This document shows, in pieces, positions 16,044-23,896 of a stretch of DNA of 64,000 nt. Each line of letters begins with the position of its first letter. The stretch's first letter is position 1. A program made the position numbers and the translations under genes. The stretch lies in NCBI GenBank assembly GCA_017465905.1, contig JAFTVE010000038.1, forward strand, positions 1 through 64,000, read 5' to 3'. Under the pieces are notes generated by a model. It made no database searches, was not told the DNA's origin, and saw only the letters and a list, made by a program, of their open reading frames with translations. This DNA comes from Bacteroidaceae bacterium (GTDB taxonomy: Bacteria > Bacteroidota > Bacteroidia > Bacteroidales > Bacteroidaceae).

Positions 16044-18311
16044 ATGAACGAAGCAAGCAAGACATATGCGATACAGCCGGCACAGCGTCTCGAGTCGGTG
16101 AGCGAGTACTACTTCTCGCGAAAGCTCAAGGAGGTAGCTGCTATGAATGCAGCCGGCATGCAGGTGATAAGCTTAGGCGTAGGAAGCCCCGACATGCCAC
16201 CCTCGGAAGAGACCGTAGAGACACTCTGCACCGAGGCACACAACCCCGACGGACACGGCTATCAGCCCTATGTGGGCATACCCGAGTTGCGCGAGGCTTT
16301 TTCACGATTTTATAAGCGTTGGTACGGCGTGGAGCTCGATGCCAAGAGCGAGATACAGCCACTTATCGGTTCCAAGGAGGGTATACTGCACGTGACGTTG
16401 GCTTTCGTGAACCCAGGCGAACAGGTGCTCGTGCCCAATCCTGGCTACCCCACCTACACCTCGCTGAGCCGTCTGCTCGGTGCCGAGGTGGTGCACTACG
16501 ACCTCAAGGAGGAGAATGGATGGATGCCCGACTTCGATGCACTGGAGCGTATGGACCTCAGCCGTGTGAAGCTCATGTGGACCAACTATCCCAACATGCC
16601 CACCGGTGCCAATGCTACGCCCGAGCTGTATGAGCGCTTGGTCGACTTTGCCCGCCGCAAGGGCATCGTCATCGTCAACGACAACCCCTACAGCTTCATC
16701 CTCAACGACCATCCACTGAGCATCCTCTCCGTAGAGGGAGCCAAGGAGTGCTGCATCGAGTTCAACTCCATGAGCAAGAGCCACAACATGCCCGGATGGC
16801 GCATCGGCATGATAGCCGCCAACCCCACCTTCATCAGCTGGATACTCAAGGTAAAGAGCAATATCGATAGCGGTATGTACCGCGCCATGCAGCTGGCCGC
16901 CGTGAAAGCACTCGATGCCGAGGCCGACTGGTACGAAGGCAACAACGCCAACTACAGTGCACGCCGTAAGACGGCAGGAGCCATCATGGATGCCTTGGGC
17001 TGCACCTACGACGAGAACCAAGTGGGCATGTTCCTCTGGGGCCGCATCCCCGATCACTACACCGATGTGGAAGAGCTCACCGAGCGTGTACTGCACGAAG
17101 CCCGCGTATTCATCGTGCCCGGATTCATCTTCGGCAGTAACGGAAGCCGCTACATACGCATCTCGCTCTGTGCCAAAAACGACAAACTGGAAGAAGCGCT
17201 GAAGCGCATTCTTCAATTGACAAATGACAAATATCAAATTTTACGCCATATGGAACTAAAACCAATCAAACTCGCAGGCGTTGAGGACAAGCGTCCTCTC
17301 GTGATAGCAGGTCCGTGCAGTGCCGAGACCGAAGAACAAGTGATGAACACCGCCACCCAACTGGCCAAGAAGGGTGTCAAGATATTCCGTGCAGGCATCT
17401 GGAAGCCACGCACTAAGCCCGGTGGTTTCGAGGGTATCGGCACCGAAGGACTCGGATGGCTACAGCGCGTGAAGCGTGAAACTGGCATGTACGTGACTAC
17501 CGAGGTTGCCACTGCCAAGCATGTAGAGGAGGCCTTGAAGGCAGGCGTGGACATCCTGTGGATAGGTGCCCGCACCTCGGCCAACCCCTTTGCCATGCAA
17601 GAGATTGCCGACTCGCTGAAGGGAGTTGACGTGCCCGTATTTGTAAAGAACCCCGTGAACCCCGACCTCGAACTGTGGATTGGCGGCATGGAGCGTCTCA
17701 ACAATGCCGGTATCACACGCCTCGGCGCCATACACCGCGGATTCAGCACCTATGAGAAGAAGATTTACCGCAACCTGCCCCAATGGCACATCCCCCTCGA
17801 GCTGCGCCGCCGCTACCCCGACCTGCCCCTCCTGTGCGACCCCAGCCATATCGGCGGTAAGCGCGAGCTCATCGCTCCGCTCTGCCAGCAGGCCATGGAC
17901 CTCAACTTCGACGGTCTCATCATCGAGAGTCACTGCACCCCCGACAAGGCATGGAGCGACGCCTCGCAACAAGTTACTCCCGACTCACTCGAATACATCC
18001 TCGAGATGCTCGTCATCCGTGCAGAGACCCACAGCACCGAAGACCTAGGACAGCTGCGCAAGCTCATCGACGAGTGCGACGACAGCATCATACAGGAGCT
18101 CGCCAAGCGCATGCGTGTAGCCCGCGAGATTGGTCAGTTCAAGAAGGAACACGGTGTCACCGTATTCCAGAACACCCGCTACAACGAAATCCTCGAGCGC
18201 CGTGCCGCACAAGCCGTGCAGTGCGATATGAGTGGCGACTTCATGAAGAAGGTCTTCGAAGCCATCCACGAAGAGTCCGTACGCCAGCAGATGGAGATAT
18301 TGAACAAGTAA
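16044..18311 (+). CDS. aminotransferase fused to DAHP synthase/chorismate mutase
   Basis: 755 residues. Residues 1 to about 392 are a class I/II aminotransferase (PLP lysine Lys245 in SMSKSHNMPGW). Residues 403 to about 665 are a type I DAHP synthase starting at MELKPIK (GPCSAET, IWKPRTKPG, DPSHIGG). Residues about 668-750 are an AroQ chorismate mutase (LRKLIDECDDSI). In Bacteroidetes the DAHP synthase/mutase fusion is normal and the aminotransferase is typically a separate neighbour; here no stop codon separates them. The junction (17214-17240) is an AT-rich tandem repeat (QLTNDKYQILRH). An internal start at Met403 (17250) could still give a separate enzyme. It catalyses the first shikimate step, chorismate to prephenate, and an aromatic transamination. 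pheA and tyrA are not in the window. Confidence 0.88.
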   Translation: MNEASKTYAIQPAQRLESVSEYYFSRKLKEVAAMNAAGMQVISLGVGSPDMPPSEETVETLCTEAHNPDGHGYQPYVGIPELREAFSRFYKRWYGVELDAKSEIQPLIGSKEGILHVTLAFVNPGEQVLVPNPGYPTYTSLSRLLGAEVVHYDLKEENGWMPDFDALERMDLSRVKLMWTNYPNMPTGANATPELYERLVDFARRKGIVIVNDNPYSFILNDHPLSILSVEGAKECCIEFNSMSKSHNMPGWRIGMIAANPTFISWILKVKSNIDSGMYRAMQLAAVKALDAEADWYEGNNANYSARRKTAGAIMDALGCTYDENQVGMFLWGRIPDHYTDVEELTERVLHEARVFIVPGFIFGSNGSRYIRISLCAKNDKLEEALKRILQLTNDKYQILRHMELKPIKLAGVEDKRPLVIAGPCSAETEEQVMNTATQLAKKGVKIFRAGIWKPRTKPGGFEGIGTEGLGWLQRVKRETGMYVTTEVATAKHVEEALKAGVDILWIGARTSANPFAMQEIADSLKGVDVPVFVKNPVNPDLELWIGGMERLNNAGITRLGAIHRGFSTYEKKIYRNLPQWHIPLELRRRYPDLPLLCDPSHIGGKRELIAPLCQQAMDLNFDGLIIESHCTPDKAWSDASQQVTPDSLEYILEMLVIRAETHSTEDLGQLRKLIDECDDSIIQELAKRMRVAREIGQFKKEHGVTVFQNTRYNEILERRAAQAVQCDMSGDFMKKVFEAIHEESVRQQMEILNK
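17214..17240. repeat. AT-rich tandem repeat at the gene-fusion junction
   Basis: Units CAATTGA, CAAATGA, CAAATAT, CAAATTT occupy exactly the region between the aminotransferase end and the DAHP synthase start, in frame and without stop codons. Confidence 0.65.
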
Positions 18312-18372
18312 TGGAAATCCCCGCAATGTTTCCGCTGGTATAATCCTTCACCAAGTCAGAAACGCCAATTTT

Positions 18373-18420
18373 ATAAACATCAGGCCTGAGCACTCGTGGA
18401 TGCTCAGGCCTGATGTTTAT
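18373..18420. terminator. 20-bp perfect stem terminator
   Basis: 18373-18392 and 18401-18420 are exact complements around the loop CTCGTGGA; core CATCAGGCCTGAGCA. It lies 62 bp after the aromatic gene and next to a converging surface-protein remnant, so it could act in both directions. Confidence 0.8.
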
Positions 18421-18424
18421 ATCC

Positions 18425-18541
18425 CTATTTTATCATCACTTTACGACCATTGACAATATAAACACCACGCTCCTTAGGCTTACTGTTCAGCAGGGCAGAC
18501 GCATCAGAAATTCTATAAAACCCGATTTTCGAAAATATTAT
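18425..18541 (-). pseudogene. remnant C-terminus of a Bacteroidales surface protein
   Basis: On the minus strand 38 codons end in KERGVYIVNGRKVMIK and a stop (18427-18425). This matches the widespread tail of Prevotella and Bacteroides secreted proteins, GVYIVNGKKVxxK. Upstream the frame is closed (TAA at 18544-18542) and no body of the gene remains. It is read as a fragment left by deletion next to an insertion sequence. Confidence 0.65.
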
Positions 18542-18569
18542 TTATCGACTTGATATTTATGTTATTAAA

Positions 18570-18602
18570 TTTGTTTATGTCATAGATTTTTTAGTAACTT
18601 TA
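18570..18602 (+). promoter_or_regulatory. promoter of the ISAs1 fragment
   Basis: TTTG (18570-18573), 21 bp, TAACTTTA (18595-18602), ahead of the truncated transposase. One mismatch in the -7 box. Confidence 0.4.
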
Positions 18603-18635
18603 CAACTATAAAGTTTTACAAATTTTGGCATAAAA

Positions 18636-18980
18636 ATGGACCTGATTAGCATAATTAAATACTTGGACGACCCTCGTCGTGAGCAAGGGCGTATCCATTC
18701 TCTGGAGAGCATCATGTACATCTCGATTGCCGCAGTCATCGGTGGTGCCGAGAGTTGGAACGAGGTTGAGGAGTTCGGTCATCTGAAGGAGGACTTCTTC
18801 GCTTCTCGGATAAAGGGATTCTCCGGAGTCCCTTCTCACGACACCTTCAATCGAGTATTCAGCCTTCTTGACCCCATGCAGCTGGAACGCTGCTTTCGGT
18901 CATCCGGATGGAACATACAAGCGCCAGCGATGTATGCTTCGCGTTCTCTGCGGCCTCTGCGTGAAACAAAATCATTCTAA
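18636..18980 (+). pseudogene. truncated ISAs1-family transposase
   Basis: The first 88 or so residues match the start of ISAs1 (H-repeat-type) transposases: YLDDPRREQGRIHSLESIM, then GGAESWNEVEEFG and GVPSHDTFNRVFSLLDP. The DDE catalytic domain is entirely missing. At about 18900 the frame runs into unrelated repeat sequence (CGTTCTCTGCGGCCTCTGCG), the same intergenic repeat vocabulary as at 2238 and 3672. The element cannot be autonomous. Confidence 0.85.
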
Positions 18981-19129
18981 TAAATTGCAGGCCTGTGATA
19001 ATTTTATCAGACAGCTGTGATTTTTCAACTGGAGGCCTAGAACAAATTTGCCGGACAGCTCCGTTTTGCACGGTACATGCATGTAGTAAATCCATTGCAT
19101 GTGTGTACCAATTTCATTGTATGTGGTGG

Positions 19130-19213
19130 CTACTAAAAAGTAGTTGATGCGAGCGAAATAGTACTTTGTACGAGCAGAATAGTAGTAAGTACAAACAAAA
19201 AAGTAGTAAGTAC
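19130..19213. repeat. four 21-bp imperfect tandem repeats
   Basis: Units at 19130, 19151, 19172 and 19193, each about GAGCxxAATAGTAxTAAGTAC. Read on the minus strand they give a 7-residue periodic peptide (YYFARxN-like), which creates a spurious reading frame through 18972-19436. The gap 18981-19548 contains no gene I would call. Confidence 0.7.
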
Positions 19214-19214
19214 T

Positions 19215-19352
19215 GGGTGATAAAAGTTCATTTTTGGGGTGGCAGTGGCAGGGATGACTTGTAAATTTGTACAATATCTTACGCCGAAAATGTACAATAA
19301 TCCACGTAAAGACTCTGCCATTGCCACCCCAAAAATAAACTTTTTTCACCTG
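19215..19352. repeat. inverted-repeat (MITE-like) element
   Basis: Arms 19222-19251 and 19315-19344 (core TTTTTGGGGTGGCAGTGGCAG) match at 28 of 30 positions in inverse orientation, with weaker pairing to 19215 and 19352. The 63-bp centre has no gene. Followed at 19350-19480 by reiterated ACAGCCCTTTT/GGGAGAAA motifs. Confidence 0.65.
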
Positions 19353-19490
19353 ATTTAGGGCTTTGGGAGAAATCAGACAGCCCTTTTGGGAGAAACGAAC
19401 AGCCCTTTTCAGGAAAACACATAGCCGTTTCTGCAAAAAAGGCTGTGTGATTTTTGGGAAAGGGATAGCTGTTTTTTAATCTAAAAGTAA

Positions 19491-19518
19491 AAACCTGCCA
19501 GGTGAACCCAGCAGGTTT
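19491..19518. terminator. terminator of the prs-tlpA transcript
   Basis: AAACCTGC (19491-19498) and GCAGGTTT (19511-19518), 12-nt loop, flanked by A/T, 31 bp after the stop codon of the minus-strand thioredoxin-like gene. Confidence 0.6.
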
Positions 19519-19548
19519 AATATTGTCAAGAACTATTGCTTCCAGCTG

Positions 19549-20631
19549 TTATTTCAACACTTCGACGAGTCTTTCTTGGATGGCTTCGCCACGAAGGTTC
19601 TTTGCCAAGATGGTGCCATCTTTAGCTACGAGTACGGTAGCGGGGATGGAGTTCACACCATAGAGTTTAGCACCGGCACAGTTCCAGCCTTGAAGGTCTG
19701 AAATCTGTGGCCATTCGATACCAAGGTCGGCAATGGCCTTTACCCATGCTTCCTTGTTGCTGTCGAGTGATACACCAATGATGCCAAATCCCTTGCCTTT
19801 GTAAGCGTTATAGGCTTCCTTAACGGCAGGCATCTCGGCACGGCAGGGACCACACCAGCTTGCCCAGAAATCGATAAGAGTTACCTCGTTGGCTGAGATG
19901 TACTCTGAGAGCTTATGCATGTTGCCGTCAACATCGGCCATCTCGAAATCCTTGAACTGCTTGCCTACGGCTGTCTCGAGTGAGAGGTCGTTGTTGGCCT
20001 TGATGCGTGCCAAACGGGTGTTGGTGGGGAACGCTGCCAAGTAGCCATCGAGTAGGGGAGCGAGCTCTTCGGGGCTGAAATAGTAGTAGCTGTTGCAGAG
20101 GTTGTAAAGACCGAAATCGTTGCCTACATTGTCGGAAATGCTGTTCTTGATAGCTTCGTAGTACTTGGCTTCAAACTCGCCCATCTGCTTCTTAATCTCT
20201 GCTTTCTCGGCATCGGAGAGCTCGGGGTTCTGAGCGCTCTTGGCAATCTCGGCATATTCATCCTCGAGAGCTTTCATGTCGGACATGAATGATTCATAGG
20301 CATTGTTGTTGGGGGTACCAAGAGCGAGAGCCATCTGTGCTTTCTTGAGGTCGACCTTGATTTGGCCGGGCTCAAGGAACAGCTGGCAGAATGCATCGCC
20401 GATGGTCAGGGCTGCCACCTGTACGCTATCTGCGACGCCCTTAATTTCAAACTTGCCATTTACTACGGGTACCTTCTGGATGTCGACTCTCTTGCGTCCT
20501 TCCATGAGCTGCAGGCTCACTGAGTCGCCTTCGGCGGCGGCATCGTAGGTTCCGGTGATAGTGTAGGCATTCTTATCTTGGCAGGCTACCATCATGAGGG
20601 CAGCCATTGCCATTAATCCTAATTTCTTCAT
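19549..20631 (-). CDS. DUF4369/TlpA-like thiol-disulfide oxidoreductase lipoprotein
   Basis: 360 residues. The N-terminus (MKKLGLMAMAALMMVACQDK) is a lipoprotein signal with Cys17. Residues about 22-120 are a DUF4369 beta-domain; a helical middle follows; residues about 225-360 are a thioredoxin-fold AhpC/TSA domain with the active site WASWCGPCRAE. Such proteins reduce or oxidise envelope thiols in Bacteroidetes, often in great paralogous number; a second one is at 41.8 kb. The gene begins 16 bp after prs on the same strand, so it is probably co-transcribed. Its redox partner is not visible. Confidence 0.88.
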   Translation of the reverse strand: MKKLGLMAMAALMMVACQDKNAYTITGTYDAAAEGDSVSLQLMEGRKRVDIQKVPVVNGKFEIKGVADSVQVAALTIGDAFCQLFLEPGQIKVDLKKAQMALALGTPNNNAYESFMSDMKALEDEYAEIAKSAQNPELSDAEKAEIKKQMGEFEAKYYEAIKNSISDNVGNDFGLYNLCNSYYYFSPEELAPLLDGYLAAFPTNTRLARIKANNDLSLETAVGKQFKDFEMADVDGNMHKLSEYISANEVTLIDFWASWCGPCRAEMPAVKEAYNAYKGKGFGIIGVSLDSNKEAWVKAIADLGIEWPQISDLQGWNCAGAKLYGVNSIPATVLVAKDGTILAKNLRGEAIQERLVEVLK

Positions 20632-20647
20632 TTTCTTTCTAATGTCG

Positions 20648-21586
20648 TTAGATAATATATTGTGAGCTGATTGACTCGTTTGACATCACGCGACGGATGG
20701 TCTCTGCAAATATTGGAGCAATGGAGAGCTGCTTGAGTTTCTTGCACTCTCTGTTGAACGGAATACTATTGGTAAAGACGATCTCTTCGAGGTTGGAGGT
20801 GTCGACGCGCTCGGGAGCGGGGCCTGACATCACACAGTGTGAAGCGATGGCACGAACAGATTTGGCGCCTGCCTCGAACATCACATCGGCTGCCTTGCAG
20901 ATGGTGCCTGCAGTGTCGACGATGTCATCAATGAGGACTACATTCTTTCCTTCTACATCACCGATAATCTGAATAGACTCTACCTGATTGGCCTTGGCGC
21001 GTGTCTTGTGGCACAGCACGAGGGGTACATGGAGGTACTTGGAGTAGCTGCTGGCTCGCTTGCTGCCGCCCACGTCGGGGGTGGCAATCACCAGGTTCTC
21101 AAGGTTGAGCGACTGGATATAGGGTACAAATACGTTGGAGGCGTAGAGGTGGTCAACAGGTACGTCGAAGAAGCCCTGAATCTGATCGGCATGGAGGTCC
21201 ATGGTGATGATGCGGTTTACGCCTGCTACACTGAGGAGGTCGGCTACCAGTTTGGCGCCAATAGAAACACGGGGCTTGTCCTTACGGTCCTGACGTGCCC
21301 AACCGAAATAGGGCATCACAGCGATGATGCTATGAGCAGACGCACGCTTGGCGGCATCAATCATCAGGAGCAGCTCCATGAGGTTGTCGGAGTTGGGGAA
21401 GGTGGACTGTACGAGGAAGACGTCGGCGCCACGCACTGATTCTTCGTACGACACAGCGAACTCACCATCGGCAAAGTGTGTGATAATCATGTTACCCAAC
21501 TTGCAACCCAATTCTTCACAAATCTGCTCTGCAAGGTATCTCGACTTTGTGCCTGAGAATACCATAAAAGGTCTATTTGTACTCAT
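20648..21586 (-). CDS. prs: ribose-phosphate pyrophosphokinase
   Basis: 312 residues, normal family length. The PRPP-binding loop VLIDDIVDTAGT and the catalytic flexible-loop region (GWARQDRKDKPR) are intact, as is the start region FSGTKSRYLAEQI. It makes PRPP from ribose-5-phosphate and ATP in the cytoplasm for nucleotide, His and Trp synthesis. A minus-strand -7 box TAATTTTG lies at 21634-21627. It is followed 16 bp later by the tlpA-like gene. Confidence 0.95.
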   Translation of the reverse strand: MSTNRPFMVFSGTKSRYLAEQICEELGCKLGNMIITHFADGEFAVSYEESVRGADVFLVQSTFPNSDNLMELLLMIDAAKRASAHSIIAVMPYFGWARQDRKDKPRVSIGAKLVADLLSVAGVNRIITMDLHADQIQGFFDVPVDHLYASNVFVPYIQSLNLENLVIATPDVGGSKRASSYSKYLHVPLVLCHKTRAKANQVESIQIIGDVEGKNVVLIDDIVDTAGTICKAADVMFEAGAKSVRAIASHCVMSGPAPERVDTSNLEEIVFTNSIPFNRECKKLKQLSIAPIFAETIRRVMSNESISSQYII

Positions 21587-21744
21587 TATTTTAGATGATA
21601 GTGTGATTATGTGTGTTTATTGACGACAAAATTACGCATTATTGTTTAATTGAAGAAACTTTTCTTAAAAATTGTGATGACAGAATGTGTTGTTGGGGAT
21701 TTGTGTAGGATTTTCGGTGTGTGGTGAGGGGAGGGGTAGTAGCC

Positions 21745-22320
21745 TCATTTCCCTCCTTTGACACGACTGGGGTTTTTGGCTACGAACTCCTTCCAGTTGC
21801 TACATCCCTTGCCTATTTCAGGACGACCCATCTGCAAGTAATGGCAGTAGGCGGCTCCGAGGGCATCGGTGGCGTCGAGGAAATGGGGCATCTCCTCCTT
21901 GTCTATGTTGAGCATACGGCGTAGCATGTCGGCTACCTGCTCCTTGCCTGCCGAGCCGTTGCCCGTGATGGCCATCTTGATTTTTGTGGGGGCATACTCG
22001 GTGATTGGCACTTCGCGACTGATGGCTGCCGCCATGGCTACTCCTTGTGCACGGCCCAGCTTGAGGGTGGTCTGCACATTCTTACCGAAGAATGGTGCCT
22101 CGATGGCAAGTTCGTCGGGGAGGTAGGAGTCGATGATGCCACGTACGCGTTCGAAGATGCGGCCGAGCTTAAGGTAGGTGTCGCCATATTTGCGCAGGTC
22201 GATGACGCCCATTGCTACCATAGATGCTTTGGTACCAACGACTTTGATTACACCGTAGCCCATCAGATTGGTGCCGGGGTCTATGCCGAGAATTATTCTT
22301 TCCTTGACTGGATGTAGCAT
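21745..22320 (-). CDS. ruvC: Holliday junction resolvase RuvC
   Basis: 191 residues. The N-terminal catalytic motif [14 protein letters not shown], the middle IEAPFFGKN and the C-terminal [14 protein letters not shown] carry the acidic active-site residues of RuvC. It cleaves Holliday junctions with RuvAB. Transcription probably starts from the -7 box TATCTTTG at 22359-22352, which lies back to back with the tRNA-Ala promoter. ruvA and ruvB are not in the window. Confidence 0.95.
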   Translation of the reverse strand: MLHPVKERIILGIDPGTNLMGYGVIKVVGTKASMVAMGVIDLRKYGDTYLKLGRIFERVRGIIDSYLPDELAIEAPFFGKNVQTTLKLGRAQGVAMAAAISREVPITEYAPTKIKMAITGNGSAGKEQVADMLRRMLNIDKEEMPHFLDATDALGAAYCHYLQMGRPEIGKGCSNWKEFVAKNPSRVKGGK

Positions 22321-22351
22321 GTGTGAAAAATATTTCTGAAAAAAAGTGATG

Positions 22352-22389
22352 CAAAGATACGATTTATTCCAATATTATTCGTAAATTTG
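22352..22389. promoter_or_regulatory. divergent -7 boxes for ruvC and tRNA-Ala
   Basis: TATCTTTG on the minus strand (22359-22352) and TAAATTTG on the plus strand (22382-22389) are only 22 bp apart, so each promoter's upstream region overlaps the other. Confidence 0.55.
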
Positions 22390-22407
22390 CAGCGCAAAAG
22401 GAAAAAA

Positions 22408-22481
22408 GGGGCATTAGCTCATCTGGCTAGAGCGTTTGACTGGCAGTCAAGAGGTGGCGAGTTCGAGTCTCGCATGCTCCA
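22408..22481 (+). tRNA. tRNA-Ala, anticodon GGC
   Basis: Folds as a complete 74-nt cloverleaf: acceptor GGGGCAT/ATGCTCC, D-stem GCTC/GAGC, anticodon stem TTTGA/TCAAG with loop CTGGCAG (anticodon GGC), T-arm GCGAG TTCGAGT CTCGC, discriminator A. The acceptor carries the G3-U70 wobble, the alanine identity element. Encoded 3' end ACA, then a terminator. Confidence 0.95.
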
Positions 22482-22488
22482 CAAAAAA

Positions 22489-22512
22489 AGAGGTGTCGAA
22501 ACACCTCTTTTT
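22489..22512 (+). terminator. terminator of the tRNA gene
   Basis: AGAGGTGT (22489-22496), tetraloop CGAA, ACACCTCT (22501-22508), then a T run; preceded by an A run that extends the stem. Confidence 0.85.
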
Positions 22513-22566
22513 TCTTATAGATATGCTATCTCAGCTCTATGCTGAGTTTGTTGAGTATCCCAGTGA

Positions 22567-22938
22567 CTACTTCAGGAATACAAAGAATACGGCTGCAATG
22601 AGGCAGCCAAAGGCCACAAAATGATTCCATTGCAGTGTCTCGCCTTTGAAGAATACGATGGTGAAGAGGGTGAAGATGGTGATGGAGATAACCTCTTGAA
22701 TAACTTTGAGCTGCATGAGGGTGAAGGCTCCGCCATTGCCTACAAAGCCTATGCGGTTGGCTGGCACTTGACAGGCATACTCGAACAGCGCCAGAAACCA
22801 ACTGATGAGGATGACTATGTAGAGTGGTGTGTTGTCTGATATGAGTTTCATCTGCTGCAGCTTGAGATGGCCATACCAAGCAAAGGTCATAAAAATATTC
22901 GATACGATGAGTAATAGGATGGTTCCGATTCCGTGCAT
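22567..22938 (-). CDS. DUF486/DMT-like small membrane protein
   Basis: 123 residues with four predicted transmembrane helices (about 5-23, 37-55, 68-102 interrupted by a short loop, 105-122), starting MHGIGTILLLIVSNIFMTFAWYGHL, typical of DUF486 proteins related to drug/metabolite transporters. The family substrate is not known. It lies 42 bp downstream of the ttcA-like gene on the same strand. Small size suggests it works as a dimer, which is inference. Confidence 0.8.
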   Translation of the reverse strand: MHGIGTILLLIVSNIFMTFAWYGHLKLQQMKLISDNTPLYIVILISWFLALFEYACQVPANRIGFVGNGGAFTLMQLKVIQEVISITIFTLFTIVFFKGETLQWNHFVAFGCLIAAVFFVFLK

Positions 22939-22980
22939 GATGTGTATTTTTAGATTTATTGTTTGTCAAGATAGATATTC

Positions 22981-23766
22981 TCAAGAGATTGTCGGCTCAC
23001 TTTGCTGGGTGATGGCAGATGCCTTTGTTGGCGGTGGCAACAGTTCTGCCTGTATGTTGGTCATGCTGCCCCAGAGGTTGAATTGTGCCTCGGGATTAAG
23101 CTGCTCCAGCGTGTGCAAAACCTCGGTTATGCGACTTCGATTGGAGGTGTGCTCGTAAGGACAGTTCTTGTGCTGTTTCCGATATTCGTGCAGCTCGGCC
23201 AAACGTGCTATCTCCTTCTCTTCGATACGGCATAAAGGGCGTATTATGGTCATGTTGAACTTGTCCATCTTCAAAGCTGGCGGCATGGTGGAGAAGGCTC
23301 CCTGAAAGGTCATGTTCATCAACAGGGTCACCAGTACATCGTCTTGATGATGTCCTAATGCTATTTTGTTGCAACCTAATGATTTGGCTGTCTCAAAAAG
23401 AGCTTTTCGACGATTCCACGAACATAGGAAACAGGGCGATTTACGGGTGTCGCCCGTAGCATCAAATGAGGTCTCCACGATATGCATCTCTACCCCGAGG
23501 TTTCGGGAGAATTCGGTCAGATAGGCCATGTCGGTCTGATAGGGGATGTTGGTCATTACGACATGGGCGGCTACCACTTCGAAGCGTGGTTTGAGCACTT
23601 TGACGCGGGCAGCCATCAGTTCGAGCAAAGCCAAAGAATCTTTACCTCCCGATACGGCGATGAGTATGCGGTCGCCCTCTTCTATGAGGCCGTACTCTGC
23701 TGCCGCCTTATGGAATTTGTGGCGGAGTCGGTGCATGAGTTGCTCTTCTTCGCTGCGCTGAGCCAT
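22981..23766 (-). CDS. TtcA-family tRNA thiolation PP-loop ATPase
   Basis: 261 residues from MAQRSEEEQLMHRL. A longer start at 23790 is rejected because a -7 box TAATTTTG occupies 23795-23788. The PP-loop SGGKDSLALL, the CFLCSW pair of cysteines and GHHQDDVLVTLLMN are typical of TtcA-like enzymes, which make 2-thiocytidine at position 32 using an iron-sulfur cluster; a third conserved Cys appears in NCPYEH. It may instead be another member of the tRNA sulfur-transfer group. Cytoplasmic. Confidence 0.88.
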   Translation of the reverse strand: MAQRSEEEQLMHRLRHKFHKAAAEYGLIEEGDRILIAVSGGKDSLALLELMAARVKVLKPRFEVVAAHVVMTNIPYQTDMAYLTEFSRNLGVEMHIVETSFDATGDTRKSPCFLCSWNRRKALFETAKSLGCNKIALGHHQDDVLVTLLMNMTFQGAFSTMPPALKMDKFNMTIIRPLCRIEEKEIARLAELHEYRKQHKNCPYEHTSNRSRITEVLHTLEQLNPEAQFNLWGSMTNIQAELLPPPTKASAITQQSEPTIS

Positions 23767-23787
23767 ATACTTTTGCGTTTCGGGCTG

Positions 23788-23795
23788 CAAAATTA
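23788..23795 (-). promoter_or_regulatory. -7 box of the ttcA-like gene
   Basis: TAATTTTG on the minus strand, 21 bp ahead of the chosen start codon; it decides the start. Confidence 0.5.
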
Positions 23796-23896
23796 CATCA
23801 AAATGTATAAAAAACTATAAATTGTTTTTCTTTTTCACCTAAAATCCCAATAAAAATGTATAACTTCGCCCTATACTATATATAATATGTAGAAAG

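Noticed and set aside
18972..19436. 154-codon minus-strand frame
   Set aside because: Made of the 21-bp tandem repeats and inverted repeat; composition is low-complexity and aromatic-rich.
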